NCBI GenBank assembly: GCA_029224185.1
Contig: CM055199.1
Coordinates: forward strand, 11,619,938-11,683,937
Direction: 5' to 3'
Length of the DNA: 64,000 nt
Source: Karalla daura
Lineage: Eukaryota; Chordata; Actinopteri; Chaetodontiformes; Leiognathidae
Each line of letters begins with the position of its first letter. The stretch's first letter is position 1. This document shows positions 23,951 through 42,627 of the stretch, in pieces. Below the pieces are notes generated by a model. It was not told the DNA's origin. It did not search any database and saw nothing but the letters and a program-made list of their open reading frames with translations. A program made the translations under genes and the position numbers.

Positions 23951-26333
23951 AACCAGTCCGGACGACTACTCCAGCTGCCTTTGCTGCAAGAAGTGAAAAT
24001 ACCGAATGGCCAAAATTTACGTGACTGAAGCAGCCTTGCTTTGGAGTAAGGTATTACCAAAGTGACCTACGATGACCCCTCTATATTACTATATATTTCA
24101 TGGCTCATGATTTGAGAAATAATGAGGTTTGTGACTTTGCGAAAGATCAAAATGAATGAATGGGTTCCATGCTGATAGTGACATTTTGAGTTTGTGGGTT
24201 ATTTGAATATGTTTTTCTGTACAGTTCTGTGTGTACTTTATTTTTTTCTGAGTTGATCGTTTTTATATATCAGGTTTGGGCAGACAGTCGCATGCATGTC
24301 TTCCCAGTCATTAGTCTGCTGTTATCAAACAGAATGTACTGTCACTGACTACTGCAGCTGGCATCGAGGGTGACAGGGTCGCGCTGTGAGAGTGCGTGTG
24401 AAGAGCCAAGGATCAAAAAGAAGAAACGCGGCCGTTTCAACCTCTTAGTCGATCTGCTGCGAGGAAAACTAAGTGGGACGCTCGCGCCGATTGATCACCG
24501 CATCCAAGTGTCGTGAAATCGGTCGATCGCCCCGAAACATACTCTGATGTTTGTGGCAATGAAAAAAGCAGCGACAGAGGGTATTCTGTTCTTTACCTCG
24601 ATATTAAAGCCTTAAAGAAAGACACAGCGGAGACGTCAAAATACAGAATCCACACGTGATTTAAGTTTTCAAACACAAGTCATCAAACAATCATTTTGCA
24701 CTATGTTTAGAGTACAAAATCATGACTTTCGAGGCTGAAAGTGCCAAACGTAAAATAAAAACAAAATCCTGACAATTATCACAATAGCAGAATATTATCA
24801 GCAGTGACTTAAGAAGTATTGTTTATTTCTATTTTGCTGAGGAAATACTTGTGTGACAAGTAGTGGTATTTGCATCACAGATGGCTTAGAATATCACGAC
24901 AGATTCCCTCAGTGGAGCAGACTGTTTTTGACAATCTAGTTCAGTTTGTGTGCACGTTTTGTCTTTTGACCGACAAGTTATCTGGCAATTTAAGGCCAAT
25001 GAGGAATACAGTATGTCACTTTCAGCTGTAGCAGAGCTAAAATATAATGCGAGTGGATTACTACCGTAGAGCAACACGGGTCTTTTCCGTGTTTGAAATC
25101 ACTGTGTAATGCTCTGAATGTCACCCGAGCAACGCTAAACCCAACGATCGTACCTTCTGCCCGCTTCTTCCCGTTCTTAGGAACTCATTGAGTGTGACTT
25201 TATTGGTTTTTCAGGTTTACAAACGTACATACTACTTAATATTGCGTGGTGACACACTGTACATTATTCACTGAGCCTGAATCATAGCGTTCTACACAAA
25301 GCATCACTGTGGTGGCTGACGACGGGTGGACTCACGCATTGTCATTTTTCATCAACGTGTCCGTGTCCATTTACGGTGGTCTTGAAGTTTGAAACAAAAG
25401 CTTCTCAGGTAAAATTGTTCTGTTTACACGTCATTCACTTCCATGTTGTAGATACACTTGTAATTATGCACATGAAATGTCCTTCTAATGGAGAAATGTT
25501 GAAAAAGATCTGATTATATGTTTCAGCATCAGTAGTATCAGTGTTAGTGCAGGAGGTGGTTTCCTTCCGTTGAAATTCATGCAAAGTAAAATGGAGAAAA
25601 AAAAAGCAGTAGCACATGTGTAGACCTGTGTGTAGGCAGATGAACTCATCATTGCATGATGTTTGTAATTGATTTGTATAAAAATTGGATTACGGAAAAT
25701 GATTTGTGTGTGACGCTGTCGGGAGCTTTTCAGCTGGTAAACAAAGACTTTCGGTCCCTTTATAATGAGAATCTATAATGTTATGACCATGCACATGTGT
25801 TGGCTGTATAGATATACATATGAATAACATGTCTTATTTACTGATCCATTTGCCACTTTGGATTTATTCATCAAGAGATGTCTCTTTGGGGAGTCGCTCT
25901 GAGAAATTTTGTTCTGGCAGGCCAGAATGTCAAATAAATTCAATATCAATTTGGTTGTGAATTATACATCGAAAAGCGGTGAAGTGATGACATGATGGTT
26001 TATGGAGATTTGATCATTCTAATGTGTTAAATATTCCTGTTTCAATTGAGTTACAGCCATTAAATATGACGCAAAACTTAAAACTGTGTGGCAGTGTGTT
26101 TATTTCTTGTCTTATCTCAACGTCGCCAGTCTAGGGTGTGTTCCCTGCCTTCACCCTGTGCACACTGGAGATAGGCTACGGCAGACCTCCACAACACTAG
26201 TAGGGAGTCAGGAAATCAATAGATCTCAAAATACATCTAAAAGAAAAGCATCATGTCGGGCGGTGTCACATATAAGACTTTACTACAATAATGTTCAAAC
26301 AGAAAACAAGATTTTATTACATGTCTCAGCACT
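23951..26333. other. Converging 3' flanks of reep1 and mrpl35
   Basis: No coding exon recognised. reep1 (plus) and mrpl35 (minus) converge here. Plus-strand AATAAA-type signals occur at about 24735 and 25933, so a long reep1 3' UTR of up to 2 kb is possible. The mrpl35 signal is the minus-strand AATAAA at 26313-26318, inside 25 bases of its stop codon. Confidence 0.5.
26115..26195 (+). repeat. Fish interspersed repeat fragment
   Basis: Contains GCCAGTCTAGGGTGTGTTCC, CTGCCTTCACCCTGTGCACA and GGAGATAGGCT, a diverged plus-oriented piece of the repeat family described at 22828-23075. It lies in the reep1/mrpl35 convergent spacer. Confidence 0.55.
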
Positions 26334-27635
26334 TTACACTTTGAGATTGACCCGGTCGTGGTACTTCAGGTATGGGTCGTTGACATACCAATTCCTCCTT
26401 TTCCAGAAGGAGGTTGTCATTTTATCCAGCAGCTTGCTCTGTGTGTTGTTGCAGAACACATGCTCCCTCAGGCGCCTCTTCCTGGCGGGGCTCTTCTTCC
26501 ACAGCTTCTTCTTGTATCCAGCCTGTTTACACCCAACAGAGAGATGTCAGACTGGACGCGCTGCATTTTTCCAGCGCTACACCTGATAAGATTTGAAAAC
26601 AGTAAAATGTGCATACGTGACGTCTGAGCCAGAGGCCGCAATGTAGCCTCTTGAACCTGTAGACCACAGATTTTACAGTCTTCCTCTTCCCTTTCTTCAC
26701 ACTGTAGTATGTCAGGCTCCTGCTCGGGTGCGGAGTCAGACTGGGAACAAGTGGCGACACCCTGCATGAATGCAAAGAAGCAGAGCAGGGAGGGGGGACG
26801 AGAAGATCTGGATCATGAAAATTGCAAAACCTGTGAGACACTAAGCTTAAAAAAAACAACATGCACATGGTTTTATTTTCATATTGATTCTGTCACATAC
26901 CCCAAACCTCACAACACTGTTGAGGTACAACACAAAGAAAATTATGTATAGATGATTCTAATACTCCTCACTTCACTGTTTTCACCATCTTTACATTAAA
27001 ATACAAGAAAAAAGATGCTTTTATCCAAAGTGACTTACAAAGGAGACAAAATAATCAAATCAAGCTACTTCACAAAAGAGACCATGACTTAATAATAAAT
27101 ACAGTTCTGTATTAGTCAGTCTACCATCTTACATAATTAGATAATAGTGGGAGACTGTGGCTCTGGCAGTGTACAGTGTGTAGTTCTCTACTGACCAAAA
27201 GCCTATGACAAAGTACCCTTGGGCAAGATACTGAACCCCAAACTGCACCTGATGCTGTGTCACCAGCTACTGGTTGAGCAGGTGGACCTTGTATGTTAGC
27301 CTCTGCCACCAGTCTATGGATGGGTGTGGGCAGGATTTTAAACCGTTGTAATTAATGACAACATTTGGGGCGACGAGATCGGAATCCAAAGTAATTGCCA
27401 CTTAGTTACTGTCGGGTGGGTGCAATGGCTGCAGGCACGAGAGATGAGTCTGAACACCAGCTGTACCTCTGCAGGAGGTTGAAGCGGACTGTCTGATGCA
27501 GTGCAGCCGGGAAAGGAGCCCTCAGAGCGGCTGCAGCAGGGCCCTGGAGGGTCCGGGGCTGGACGAGACTGGACAGCTGACAGAGCTGAGGTGTTCGGGA
27601 ACACACAGCCGCAGACAGCGGCCTCAGCAGCCCTG

Positions 27636-27709
<74 letters not shown>

Positions 27710-27925
27710 GGACGACAGGAAAACACACTTAGCATTTATGCTAGCTAGCAAGTCTATTAGCATTCGCTACGTACCATCAGTCCCTGCTACAGTAACGGCA
27801 GCACGGGATATTAAACACTGGTTCAAACATGAAGTATGTGCAAATTAAGGAGAACTGAATGATTAGTTACGTATGTCAAACAGTGTGTACACACCTGACA
27901 CCCTCCTCGCAAGGGCGGACGCCAT
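26334..27925 (-). CDS. mrpl35: Mitochondrial large ribosomal subunit protein bL35m
   Basis: Nuclear-encoded component of the mitochondrial 39S subunit, bacterial L35 family (family knowledge). Minus-strand exons: 27895-27925 (start MASALARRVS), 27467-27632, 26617-26761, 26334-26522; phases join to 176 residues. The N-terminus is Arg/Ala/Leu-rich with no acidic residues, as expected for a mitochondrial targeting peptide. The conserved L35 core follows: SLTYYSVKKGKRKTVKSV, FKRLHCGLWLRR, AGYKKKLWKK, the basic KRRLREHVFCN, and C-terminal SFWKRRNWYVNDPYLKYHD. Intron 1 ends in a 71-base UG repeat that directly forms the exon 2 acceptor region. It lies next to reep1 in convergent orientation, as in human 2p11. 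The least conserved part is the leader (exons 1-2). Confidence 0.94.
27000..27330. repeat. Degenerate fish interspersed repeats in mrpl35 intron 2
   Basis: Contains TTTATCCAAAGTGACTTACA (27020-27039) and, further right, CCTTGGGCAAGATACTGAAC followed by a diverged tail. Both phrases are recurrent in teleost interspersed repeats (recalled, not searched). No coding content. Confidence 0.5.
27638..27708. repeat. (CA)35 microsatellite flush with the mrpl35 exon 2 acceptor
   Basis: Seventy-one bases of CA on the plus strand, so a UG run in the mrpl35 pre-mRNA. Only TATCAG separates it from exon 2 (first base 27632). No separate pyrimidine tract is present. Confidence 0.97.
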
Positions 27926-28040
27926 GTTTTCTCCTGGCTGCTGACGTCAGTACGGAGACCCGTGAGGACAAACAACACAGTCCTCGTGTGAAGCGTTCAC
28001 ACTGTACGGAGCTTTACCGCTACCTAGCGGCTACAATGAA
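27926..28040 (-). promoter_or_regulatory. mrpl35 promoter with CRE
   Basis: A perfect TGACGTCA lies at 27942-27949, only 17 bases upstream of the start codon. The start codon itself sits in AACATGGCG, similar to the YY1 motif common in ribosomal-protein gene leaders. Position and motifs only. Confidence 0.45.
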
Positions 28041-29974
28041 CCCGTACGTCTGGATGTATTCAGCAAAGATTTGGGGAAAATAGGTGAATAAGAGCAACAA
28101 AGCTCATACGTATTACAGGAAATTCTAACAGATTTGTATTGTACAAATAAACAGAACATGGTATGTTTAGATAACCTTTTCCAGTAAGATTTTCAAAGTT
28201 TTTGCTTGTTTTTCCATGTATAAAAATGCTTGCCGCTTGTTTTGAATTTGTAAATCTCTAAAAATGAAAGTGAAAAACTGTCTTTTTCTGTCTTATCTAG
28301 TTGTAAGGCATATGAACGAATTAAGAGGCTTCTTCCGGCAAGTCATGACTTGACCCTAAAGTTTTATGACCTGGTCAAATGACTCCACAGACATCATTGT
28401 ACTCCTGTAGAAAACAACCAATTAACTCCATCTGGACAAGCTATTTAATTACCTTTTTTTCACAGTCATTCATTAATACCAACTCCTTTGATGAGATATA
28501 TTCCGTAACACCCAGGGGCTTTTTGGATATTTAGTATTGATAAAGTATATGTTCATTCTTTAAGAAATGAATGCAGGAGATGATATTTCTAGTTCAACAT
28601 TGGACTTTAAATTAATGAACACAGACAAAATCATTTCATTTTCACTTTTCTCATACCCATTTCCTGTTGTGATGTGGTTGAACCCACATTTTTCATGCAA
28701 GCTGTATGCAACCTTCCAAGCTGCATTCAAGCTGTATCTGGCAGTGTACTTCAGGGTTGTCACACTCTGTAAACTTGTTTATCTGACTCTGAGTTGAACC
28801 ATTTGTCACAGTCTCCGACTGGATGTTTACATAATGTGGAAAGAATTGTTCACCGCTCTGAGACCTACCCACAGACCTCTGAGTCTGACAACTCTATTTT
28901 CTTTAGTCTGGTGAACTCAATATCCGACTTCTCAATACGGCAGACAATTTGAGCTCTGGTAGCAGGAAATGTACAAGAGCAGTGAAAGCAATTGATCAGT
29001 CAACTTAACAGAGAGTAGGACATGTGGTTTTCCTGCAGAGACATGTCAATCATGTTAAATAACAAAGTGTCAACCACCTTTGCAACAGTCAGACACAACT
29101 CAGCGGGGCTTTAAATCAAGAATACTATAGCCATGGTACTAAAAAAAACAAAATAAAACAGATGAAACTTAAAATACACATATAACCCAGGTAAATGTGG
29201 TGAATGAGTTTAATATTGTCCCATTAAAGACCGGTTAACAAGTACACAGTAAAAATCTGGCACCAAAGATTAACCCTTACCTAAAACTCAAACACTACTG
29301 AGCCTTTTAAACCGTCTTAAATTCACAATATAATTTACAAAAGTGTTAGAAATAAAGCTCGAGTTAATTATTTATTCATTTTCCTTTCAAACATACAAAT
29401 ATAATCTTATAAAAAGCAGATGAAAAACATGAAGCGAAGGCATAAATGTACCTACAGACAACATGATGTGCATTAAAAAAAAATCACAAGGCCCAGACCG
29501 ACTGACAGTTTTCACCTCTTTGCAGCTGTGGAACTATGCAAGTTAATGGAGGCACCCACAAGTCTACCAGCACGAGTGCAAAGTAAATCAATTACCTGTG
29601 TAAAAAAAAGTGCGTTTCATAAGAGGAGGAGAGGGAGAGGTTCCCACCCGGCCAAAGGCGCACATCCTGTTTGCACTGTTCCAGCATACCTCTCACAATC
29701 CAGTAACCTAGTTTACAAAAGGAGAAGAGTTCACCTCGGAGTGGAACCACTGTCACGCTGTCAGACTACAAGAATTCACAAAGGAGCCACTCCTCATTAA
29801 TATATTCAATTGTACCAGTTTAAAGAGGCGGTGAATTATCAGAGTACTCTCAAGGCACCAGTCCAGAGTTTCACCATTGTCAGTTCTTCTGTCTTTTAGT
29901 CGAGATGGATACTTTAGCTATTTGTTTTATTTCGCTACCAGGCATTTTAGAAAGCAAATTTGAGGTCCTCGGCT
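28041..29974. other. Spacer between mrpl35 and the unnamed receptor-like gene
   Basis: AT-rich with no exon recognised on either strand. The right part is probably 3' UTR of the minus-strand gene whose stop is at 29975; a minus-strand AATAAA lies at 29371-29376, about 600 bases past the stop. Confidence 0.5.
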
Positions 29975-32900
29975 TCACCAGCCAGCGTATACAGGTTCTG
30001 CGTCACAGGGGATCCCGTAGTATCGACCCTGAGGCCTCTCCTTGCGTAATAACGGAGCTCTGGCTGCATTTAACTCTCCATCAGGGTCCCTCCGTCGACG
30101 CAGTACCATTAAAATGATGAAGAGTAGAGCCACTGTGGGGAGAGAGGAGAAACAACAGAGAAGGTTAAAGTTTAAAAACATTTACCAATTTCTATTAAGT
30201 TAATGTTTAGTAATCTGGTGGAATTGATTCATTCACAAGGTTAATTTATATTAGCTTGTTATGGAAGAACAAAAGATAATTCCGGTTTTACACTCCTCTG
30301 TAAGTAACTGTTGGAAAGTATCTCAGCCTTTCCTAAAACTTCCCCCGCATATTTGTTTGTCTCATCTTCACTCATTTCCTTTTTATGACTGGAAAAAAAG
30401 CAAGCTCTGTGAAGCCACAGAAAGTAGGCATGCCTAATTCTGTCCAAAGGCAAGTATGCACCATTACCGTATCAAACACCATGCTGCTAATGCTTAAAAG
30501 AAATGTTTCATGTGCAATCAGATCAGCTTCAAGCTTGTCAAGCTTAAAGCCGACGAGTAAAAGCAGCAGAACTGTTGAGTCCAACGTCTTTAACGTGGTG
30601 TTTAAGCCGCTCTGACATCTCGGCGAGAAAGCATAAAAAGCGACACTTTGACAACAACAATCATTTTAAGAGGAGTGAAAGAGAGAAACAGCAAGCGCAG
30701 TGAAGTTCATGTGGAGGTCATTATAGAAACCTACAGAGCAAAGTTGTGATTACCATTGTTAGCTCGTGTTAATTACCGTTAATTACTTTAACAGTCTTGC
30801 TGCATAGATGTTTGTTTGTTTGTTTGAGGCTTATGCACCTGTAGCATTTTCTGTTCCCATTCCATTTTGTTACTCACCTCCTCCTCCTATCACTAGAAGA
30901 GCAATAGTGACAGGAGCCAGCTCACAAGTGTCCCCTGATTTGCGGAAGAAAGTCTCCATGCAGTAACCAGGAGCCAGGCTGCCCTCGGGGCAAAACGCAT
31001 CGCTGGGGCACTGGATGGGGTTCACGTCCGGACTCTGAGGGAACGACACACTCTGTCACCACACACGTACACACACACACACACACACACACAGCCTCCC
31101 CGAGCGTGGGATGTGCAGCACTCACAGGGCAGTAGTGATTCTCCGGGCACACGTCGCAGCTCTCCTGGCCCCAGTGGATCTGGAAGTAGCCACTGTTGCA
31201 GATCTGACACAGACTCTGGTGGGGGGGCTTGTGCATCCCTGTTCAAAACCACATGTCACCTGGATGGATTTCCACACGTCTGCTTTTTCTATTATGGGCT
31301 GCGGCACAAGCTTTGCAGTTTGTGTGGTAAGGGGGAGGCTGGGATTACAGTACCTGGGCGACATGGGGTGCAGTCTTTAGCAGCGGTTTGTAGAGCTTCT
31401 CTTCCTCCAGGACAAACCTGGCACCGGGAACAACCAGAGGAGCTGTCGGGCAAAGAAAGAACAACTGTTAGTGATTGATTGTAAACCAACAAAAGTGCTT
31501 TAATGTCATGGGTGCAACAAGTATCCAAAGCTGATTTAGTCTAAACCTGCCGATTCATAGTATTGACATATATTGGTGATTTACAAAGGAGATATTTGAA
31601 TACAGAACTTTGACAAATTCTACTAATTCATCGCCAAACTGGGTCAATGTACAATTGTAGTTGTTTGGAAGCTTAATGAAACCACAGATTAAATATGACG
31701 TCCAAGATCCAAACAACACAATAGGACTTAGTCGGTGAAAACAAGAAGTGGAGCAGTAGCCAGTTAAGGTACTGCAGCCCAGAAAGGGAGGAAATAGTGG
31801 CGGGGAAAGACGAGGGCTTTTTGAGCCAACATTTAATGACCCACAAACAACATCATGGCTGTGAGGAGTTTAGGGAGGATTCAGGCTCTCTGCTGGTTTC
31901 AAAGAGAGAAATGTTGAATCCCACTTACATATTGTGGTCATGATCTCTGAATCACGGTCATCCGACATCTCAGTCATGAACACTCCCAGTCTCCTTTTAA
32001 AGGCTGCGTGGGCTCTGATTCACCACTCTTCTTCTAATTCTCCTCATTTTGCTGTGTCAGTTGTGACTTAATCTCAGTCAGTTGTGACTAAAAGCAGGAT
32101 ACACACTGTACAACCCACTGTACACCACACTGGACCAACCATAGATACAGTCCAGTCTGGGAATCCTCAGGATATCTCCCAGTAGACCTCATAGCCCTGA
32201 GCTTACTCTCGAGTCTAAACGCCATCTTATAGTTCCAGTGCAATGAGCAATATTCTTACCTCCCGGGATGTGACTGTACATGCCAATGAAATTCTTGTAC
32301 TCTCTGCTGATTAATCAAAGCAGCCACTGTGCAACACAGTCTTCTGTGTGTGAGTGTGTGTGTGTATGTGAGTGGGTGCATCTGTGCTGGCAGACAGAAC
32401 CATGGGATGAAAGCATGTGATGTTGGATCTGCTTGTCGGATGAAAGCTGCACGCTGATTCCCGGGGTCTAGTAACAGACAACAACAGAGCGACAGAAATA
32501 GAAAACCCAGCAGTGTCTGAGCACAACTTACTTGCAAAAGCTTCCTTGTGAGCACGGCGTGCATGAGGTGGAGCTCTGCAGCGAGGAAAAGAAACCTGGA
32601 AGTAGCACACCGTTTTAGGGATTACACAAATCTGTGGGTTTGTCACGGGCAGAGAATTTATTCATTTGCAAGCTTAAATTCCACCAGAATGGATCCAAAA
32701 CGACAGTTTAAAGTCTTCTTTTGGGACTGCAGCAAGCATACAGCTGTTTTCAGAAGGACTTTAGTCACTGATTGACAACTGACTCGAATTCACAGCTAAG
32801 TAAACATACCTGGTGAACAGCTTGTACAAGCGTCCGCGCCAGTGTTATTGTTGAAGGTTCCAGTGGGACATGGGTGACATAAGGGACTTCCAGTGAAACT

Positions 32901-35440
32901 GTACAATGATGTAAAAATATCACAAAACCAGTAAAGTAGGCTGCAGGCAGCACGATAGCAAAGTAAAGTCCTTGGCTCATTCTGCAGCCTTACTTTGTGT
33001 AGAAGCCGCGTTCACAGGGCTGACACTGTAGCTGTCCAGCCAGTGGCTGGTAGAAACCTTTGTTGCATGGCAGGCAAGCTCCGGGAAATAGACACTGACC
33101 AGGGTCAGTGCAGCAGGCACACAACAAGGTGTCTGCAGAGGGAGACAATGATATTTCTCTCATTAAAGGTAAACTAGAATGGTTGAGCGGAGATCTTTCA
33201 TTTCAGCTGTTAACACAGACACCAAAGCAAACTGGTTTTACCAGAAGAGCCCTGCATGCTGTTTTAAAATCCTGTTTCTTGGCAGGGCAATATTACGATC
33301 TGTTTTGTTCATGTTGATTCGCTGCCACTCACGGGAGTGAGCATGTGACTTTACGTGCCTGGAGCTATGCAGCTATGGATGCTTGGAAACATTTAAATGT
33401 TTGACCCAGAATCAAAGGAGGGATCACAATCTGGAACACGCCCATTGACCTTTCAGTGGAAGCGTCACAAAACTGCTGCCTCAGAGTTGTGTGCCTTCTT
33501 TCACTTTCATATTCATATTTTAGGTCAAATCCGGTCTCTGGGGGTATTGTTTAGCTTGGTTGCTAGAGCAGGCATAGTATTTTTTGAGCAAGACCAAAAA
33601 ATACTTTCAAAATTTCACTCTGTTCAGATTTGGCCATTTCAATATCTGTAATTTATTGGTAGCTGAGGATATGATGATGTGTTTATACTGCTGTACATCT
33701 TTGGCTAAAAATAGCTGTTAGTCAACAAAGCCAAGATGACAGCTTTTTTTCCGTTCTCGGTCCCCTTTAAATCGTTCACTTAGATATCTCAAGACATTGT
33801 CTTTCAGCTTAGTAAACAGTACCCAAGCGCTATCCAAACACACAGCGTAATACATATATACTTATATAAATAACCTCACACTTCACACAGCGTCACTGTT
33901 GACTTACTGTTGTCATACTGCGATCCCGGCGCGCAGGGCTCGCAAGTGGAAGTGTTGAATGCAGAGCAGCCCGGGGTGGTGCTGCTGAGGGTCACGGGAG
34001 TGACGGTCAGGACGGTCACGTTCTCGATGAGAGTGGTGTTCATCACAGCGGGGGCTAGTGTGGTCTGGCCCAGCACCAGGCCTGCAGGACAGGGAACACT
34101 GGCTGATTCAGAGCTGATTCATGGTGCCAGCTTACTGCTGCGGATGAGTGAGAAATAATGATCTGTGGTTCTGGCGATGCTGGGGTGTGACTACGAGCTC
34201 CCTGTTTGAGTTTGATCCCACGCGGTGATTGCATATGTTCGTCATCTCTGTCCTCTTGGTTTTCATGTCGTCTCTTTACAGCAAAGGGAATAATTGAGAA
34301 AAACCATCTTAAACTCCTTGTAATTAATAAGGGGAGTGTTGATTCGATCAGCAGCTGACCTGGTATGTTGAATAATTGTGTAAAGATGAAGATATCATGC
34401 GGGATGGACAGGGTCAGTCTGAGGTTTTTCGCAGCTTAAGCCAATTTGTTTCAGGTTTCTTGCTTCACATTTTCAAATGCATGAAAAATGTGTTGTCAGG
34501 AAGAAATTCAGTCTGGGATTTGTGAAGTAATTGCAATTTCTCACCCATTTATGCAGTATTTTAAGGCACCTCCGGTGACTTTTTTCAGTGATGAATACAG
34601 CAGATATCTCGCACATTAGCCTGCCTGTTTGTCATGATGTTTTGAGGAACAACAAACAGAAGTCTGAAAAAACCCAAACTAGCCTGAAAGGTAGGTGGGA
34701 TTCATGACACACAAGTTCTGATAATTACACCACAGGAGGAGTTGAGAACTTCTTTTCTATGCGCTATCGGGACATCTAGAAACACTCCACCGAATCTGGG
34801 GCCTCACATTCAGCTCTGTCTGGCCAACAGAGGAAAGTGGAGGCAGCAGGTATGAGCCTATCTGCCGAACAGAGCCCATATTGTGGCAGTAATCACATTA
34901 GCCATGTGCTTAAGTGCTTTCTTGAATATGAGCCATCCTCCTCATGAAATGCAATTATTCAGAGGGGCGGTCATGTGGTTTCCCTGCTTCAGCCCTCTCA
35001 GTGTGGGCAGCCTTTTGCTCTCAAACTTTCGGGTTATGAGCTTTTGTTGAACTGACACATGTAAACGCATGAATCATGACAGTCTGGTAGCGTCCCAATA
35101 AAAACAATCCCAGAGAACAAAAGCAAGCCAGAGCACGAGTTTAATAATCAATAAACTAATAATCACGTGGAGTAAACTTACAATGAAGTCCGGCTGGATG
35201 TGGGTCATAGCTTTTTCATGGGCCCAAAATCACATTTAACAGATTCTGACTTCAGAATAAGCTTTTTCATGCTCAATTCTGGTTTGAACTGCAGTCGTAA
35301 ACTGTGATCTATCATCACTTTACCCATAATGTCGCGACAGTAAGTGTTGTTATGGAGCCGAGCAGTGGTTCTTCGGGAGAGGGTGCGATCTTACCTATGA
35401 AACAAGCGGCGCATATCGCGACAGGGAGCCGGCTGTCCAT
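29975..35440 (-). CDS. Unnamed type I membrane protein with cysteine-rich (ephrin-receptor/GCC-like) repeats
   Basis: I do not recognise an orthologue with a name. Minus-strand exons: 35395-35440, 33908-34081, 32994-33132, 32810-32898, 32532-32595, 31354-31442, 31126-31238, 30878-31034, 29975-30132; phases join to 342 residues. Visible features: a signal peptide (MDSRLPVAICAACFIGLVLG), a Thr-rich N-glycosylated stalk (NTT, NVT, NTS), then cysteine-rich repeats of about 40 residues, for example CLPCNKGFYQPLAGQLQCQP, CHPCPTGTFNNNTGADAC and CNSGYFQIHWGQESCDVC, the C-x2-C-x-G-x-[FY] pattern of GCC2/GCC3 and TNFR-like modules. A transmembrane helix spans about 278-301, followed by RRRR and a 41-residue cytosolic tail containing YYGI (328-331), a YxxPhi sorting motif. 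Most exons begin or end in phase 1 or 2, as in repeat-built extracellular proteins. The likely role is at the cell surface or in endosomes; the ligand is unknown. Confidence 0.8.
31068..31093. repeat. (CA)13 microsatellite in intron 7 of the receptor-like gene
   Basis: Thirteen CA units about 35 bases upstream, in transcript sense, of the exon 8 acceptor. A conventional TTCCCTCAG acceptor separates it from the exon. Confidence 0.9.
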
Positions 35441-36937
35441 CCTCCGCACGTGTTATTGAGCTCTACCTGCAAACAGCGTCGGGACGCAGCATCTCAGCCC
35501 TGACAGGCGCTCAGCTCCGCTTTGTTTTCCCACTGAGGACGTGGGGGACGCTAGCTCGCTCCGGGACCAGTCCTCTCATCAGTATCATATGACAAAATAC
35601 ACATCATGTGATTCTGCTTTACAGGGAAAAACTGAGCAAAATGGGCTGGATTCAGGCCGAGCGCCTGCTGTTACACAGCGCGGCCAGCGGGGGCGCCGCA
35701 GCCCACCGTGCAAGTGGGTAGAGAGTTATTAAGTAGTGACTATAACGTTTATGACTATCCGTTATTTTCCATTATTGTCTATATTACTACATGTCTGTAT
35801 CACTAAGTTTTGATACTTATTTCTTATAGAGAATGGGACATACATTTCAGTCCAGCCACGCATCTTGATCCATTTTAGGAGAACAAATGAGAACAAAATA
35901 AAGGCAAAAAGTAAAGGTACAAAAGCACCATACGGTTCCATGTGGTTATCAATGCATTTAACATTTCATTCCTAACTACACATAGATGAATACATACTTA
36001 TCATCCACACAAATGCACATACAGCACAGACACATTCACGCAGCAACACACTCACTGACACAAGATGTATCATTTATGTGATGCATAATGATTTGGCTTC
36101 CATCCATCTCCCATTTTCTACTTTTTTTTCAGATCCAGATAAACAATGTGTCCCTATTTTGCTAGAAAACATATATGCAAGACAAAATGAAAGGCTTTTA
36201 AGAGGTGGTTCTGAGGTCATTTAGTGTAGTTATACGCTCAGTGCTGTCAAACGTTTAACAGCATGGCAAATCTCTCATTTTTTCGGGCCTGTCCTGTCCA
36301 GCAGCTTAGGCTTACACTACAGTACTGAATGCCTTTGTAGTACAGAGCACAGTCTATTCTACAAGAGACGTGTGAGGATAAGAGAGACGAGAGAAACATG
36401 CTGAATCTCAATGTGTCCTTGAGTTGGTTTCATATGACGCTTTCATACCCTGCCAGGATGACATCACCATAATCCTAAAAACATATAGTTGCTGAGGTGT
36501 TTAGCATCAACAGATTTTTTTCATAACATCACAACCTGGTCGGAACATAAGCTGTAAACAGAGAAAGTATTCAGGTATTCTTTGCTTTACTTACTGAATC
36601 TCTGTGTGGCAGTAGAAGTTCCTGGTGAATTTTTGATACTTGAATAATGATGAGTGACATCTCTTACTGTAACTAACCGCAAAAATAACACCAACATCAT
36701 TTTGAGGAAGGGAAAGTGAGAGACACATGTCACAAGTTGAGGGTCCAGTTCCTCTTTCATGTCAGACACATACAGATACACACAGGTGGGTTGAAAACTT
36801 CTACATTTTCTGTACACAACCCTTTAGAGGCAGTTTTTACATGGATTAAAGGCATGGGCCGAAATTAAACATGGAACAACGTTTTTTTTGCTTTTTTTTT
36901 AACATGAAGGAGATGTTTATATGTTGGATTTTCCTGT
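35441..36937. other. Spacer between the receptor-like gene and cfap99
   Basis: The left 150 bases are GC-rich and serve as the probable promoter and 5' UTR of the receptor-like gene. The rest is AT-rich and shows no exon; its right part is presumably cfap99 3' UTR, although no clear polyadenylation hexamer could be assigned. Confidence 0.5.

Positions 36938-42627
<5,690 letters not shown>

Noticed and set aside
32256..32300. Possible extra exon of the unnamed receptor-like gene
   Set aside because: A weak donor is present, but exons 5 and 6 join in phase without it and preserve the cysteine pattern (SFCNSSGCSRC).
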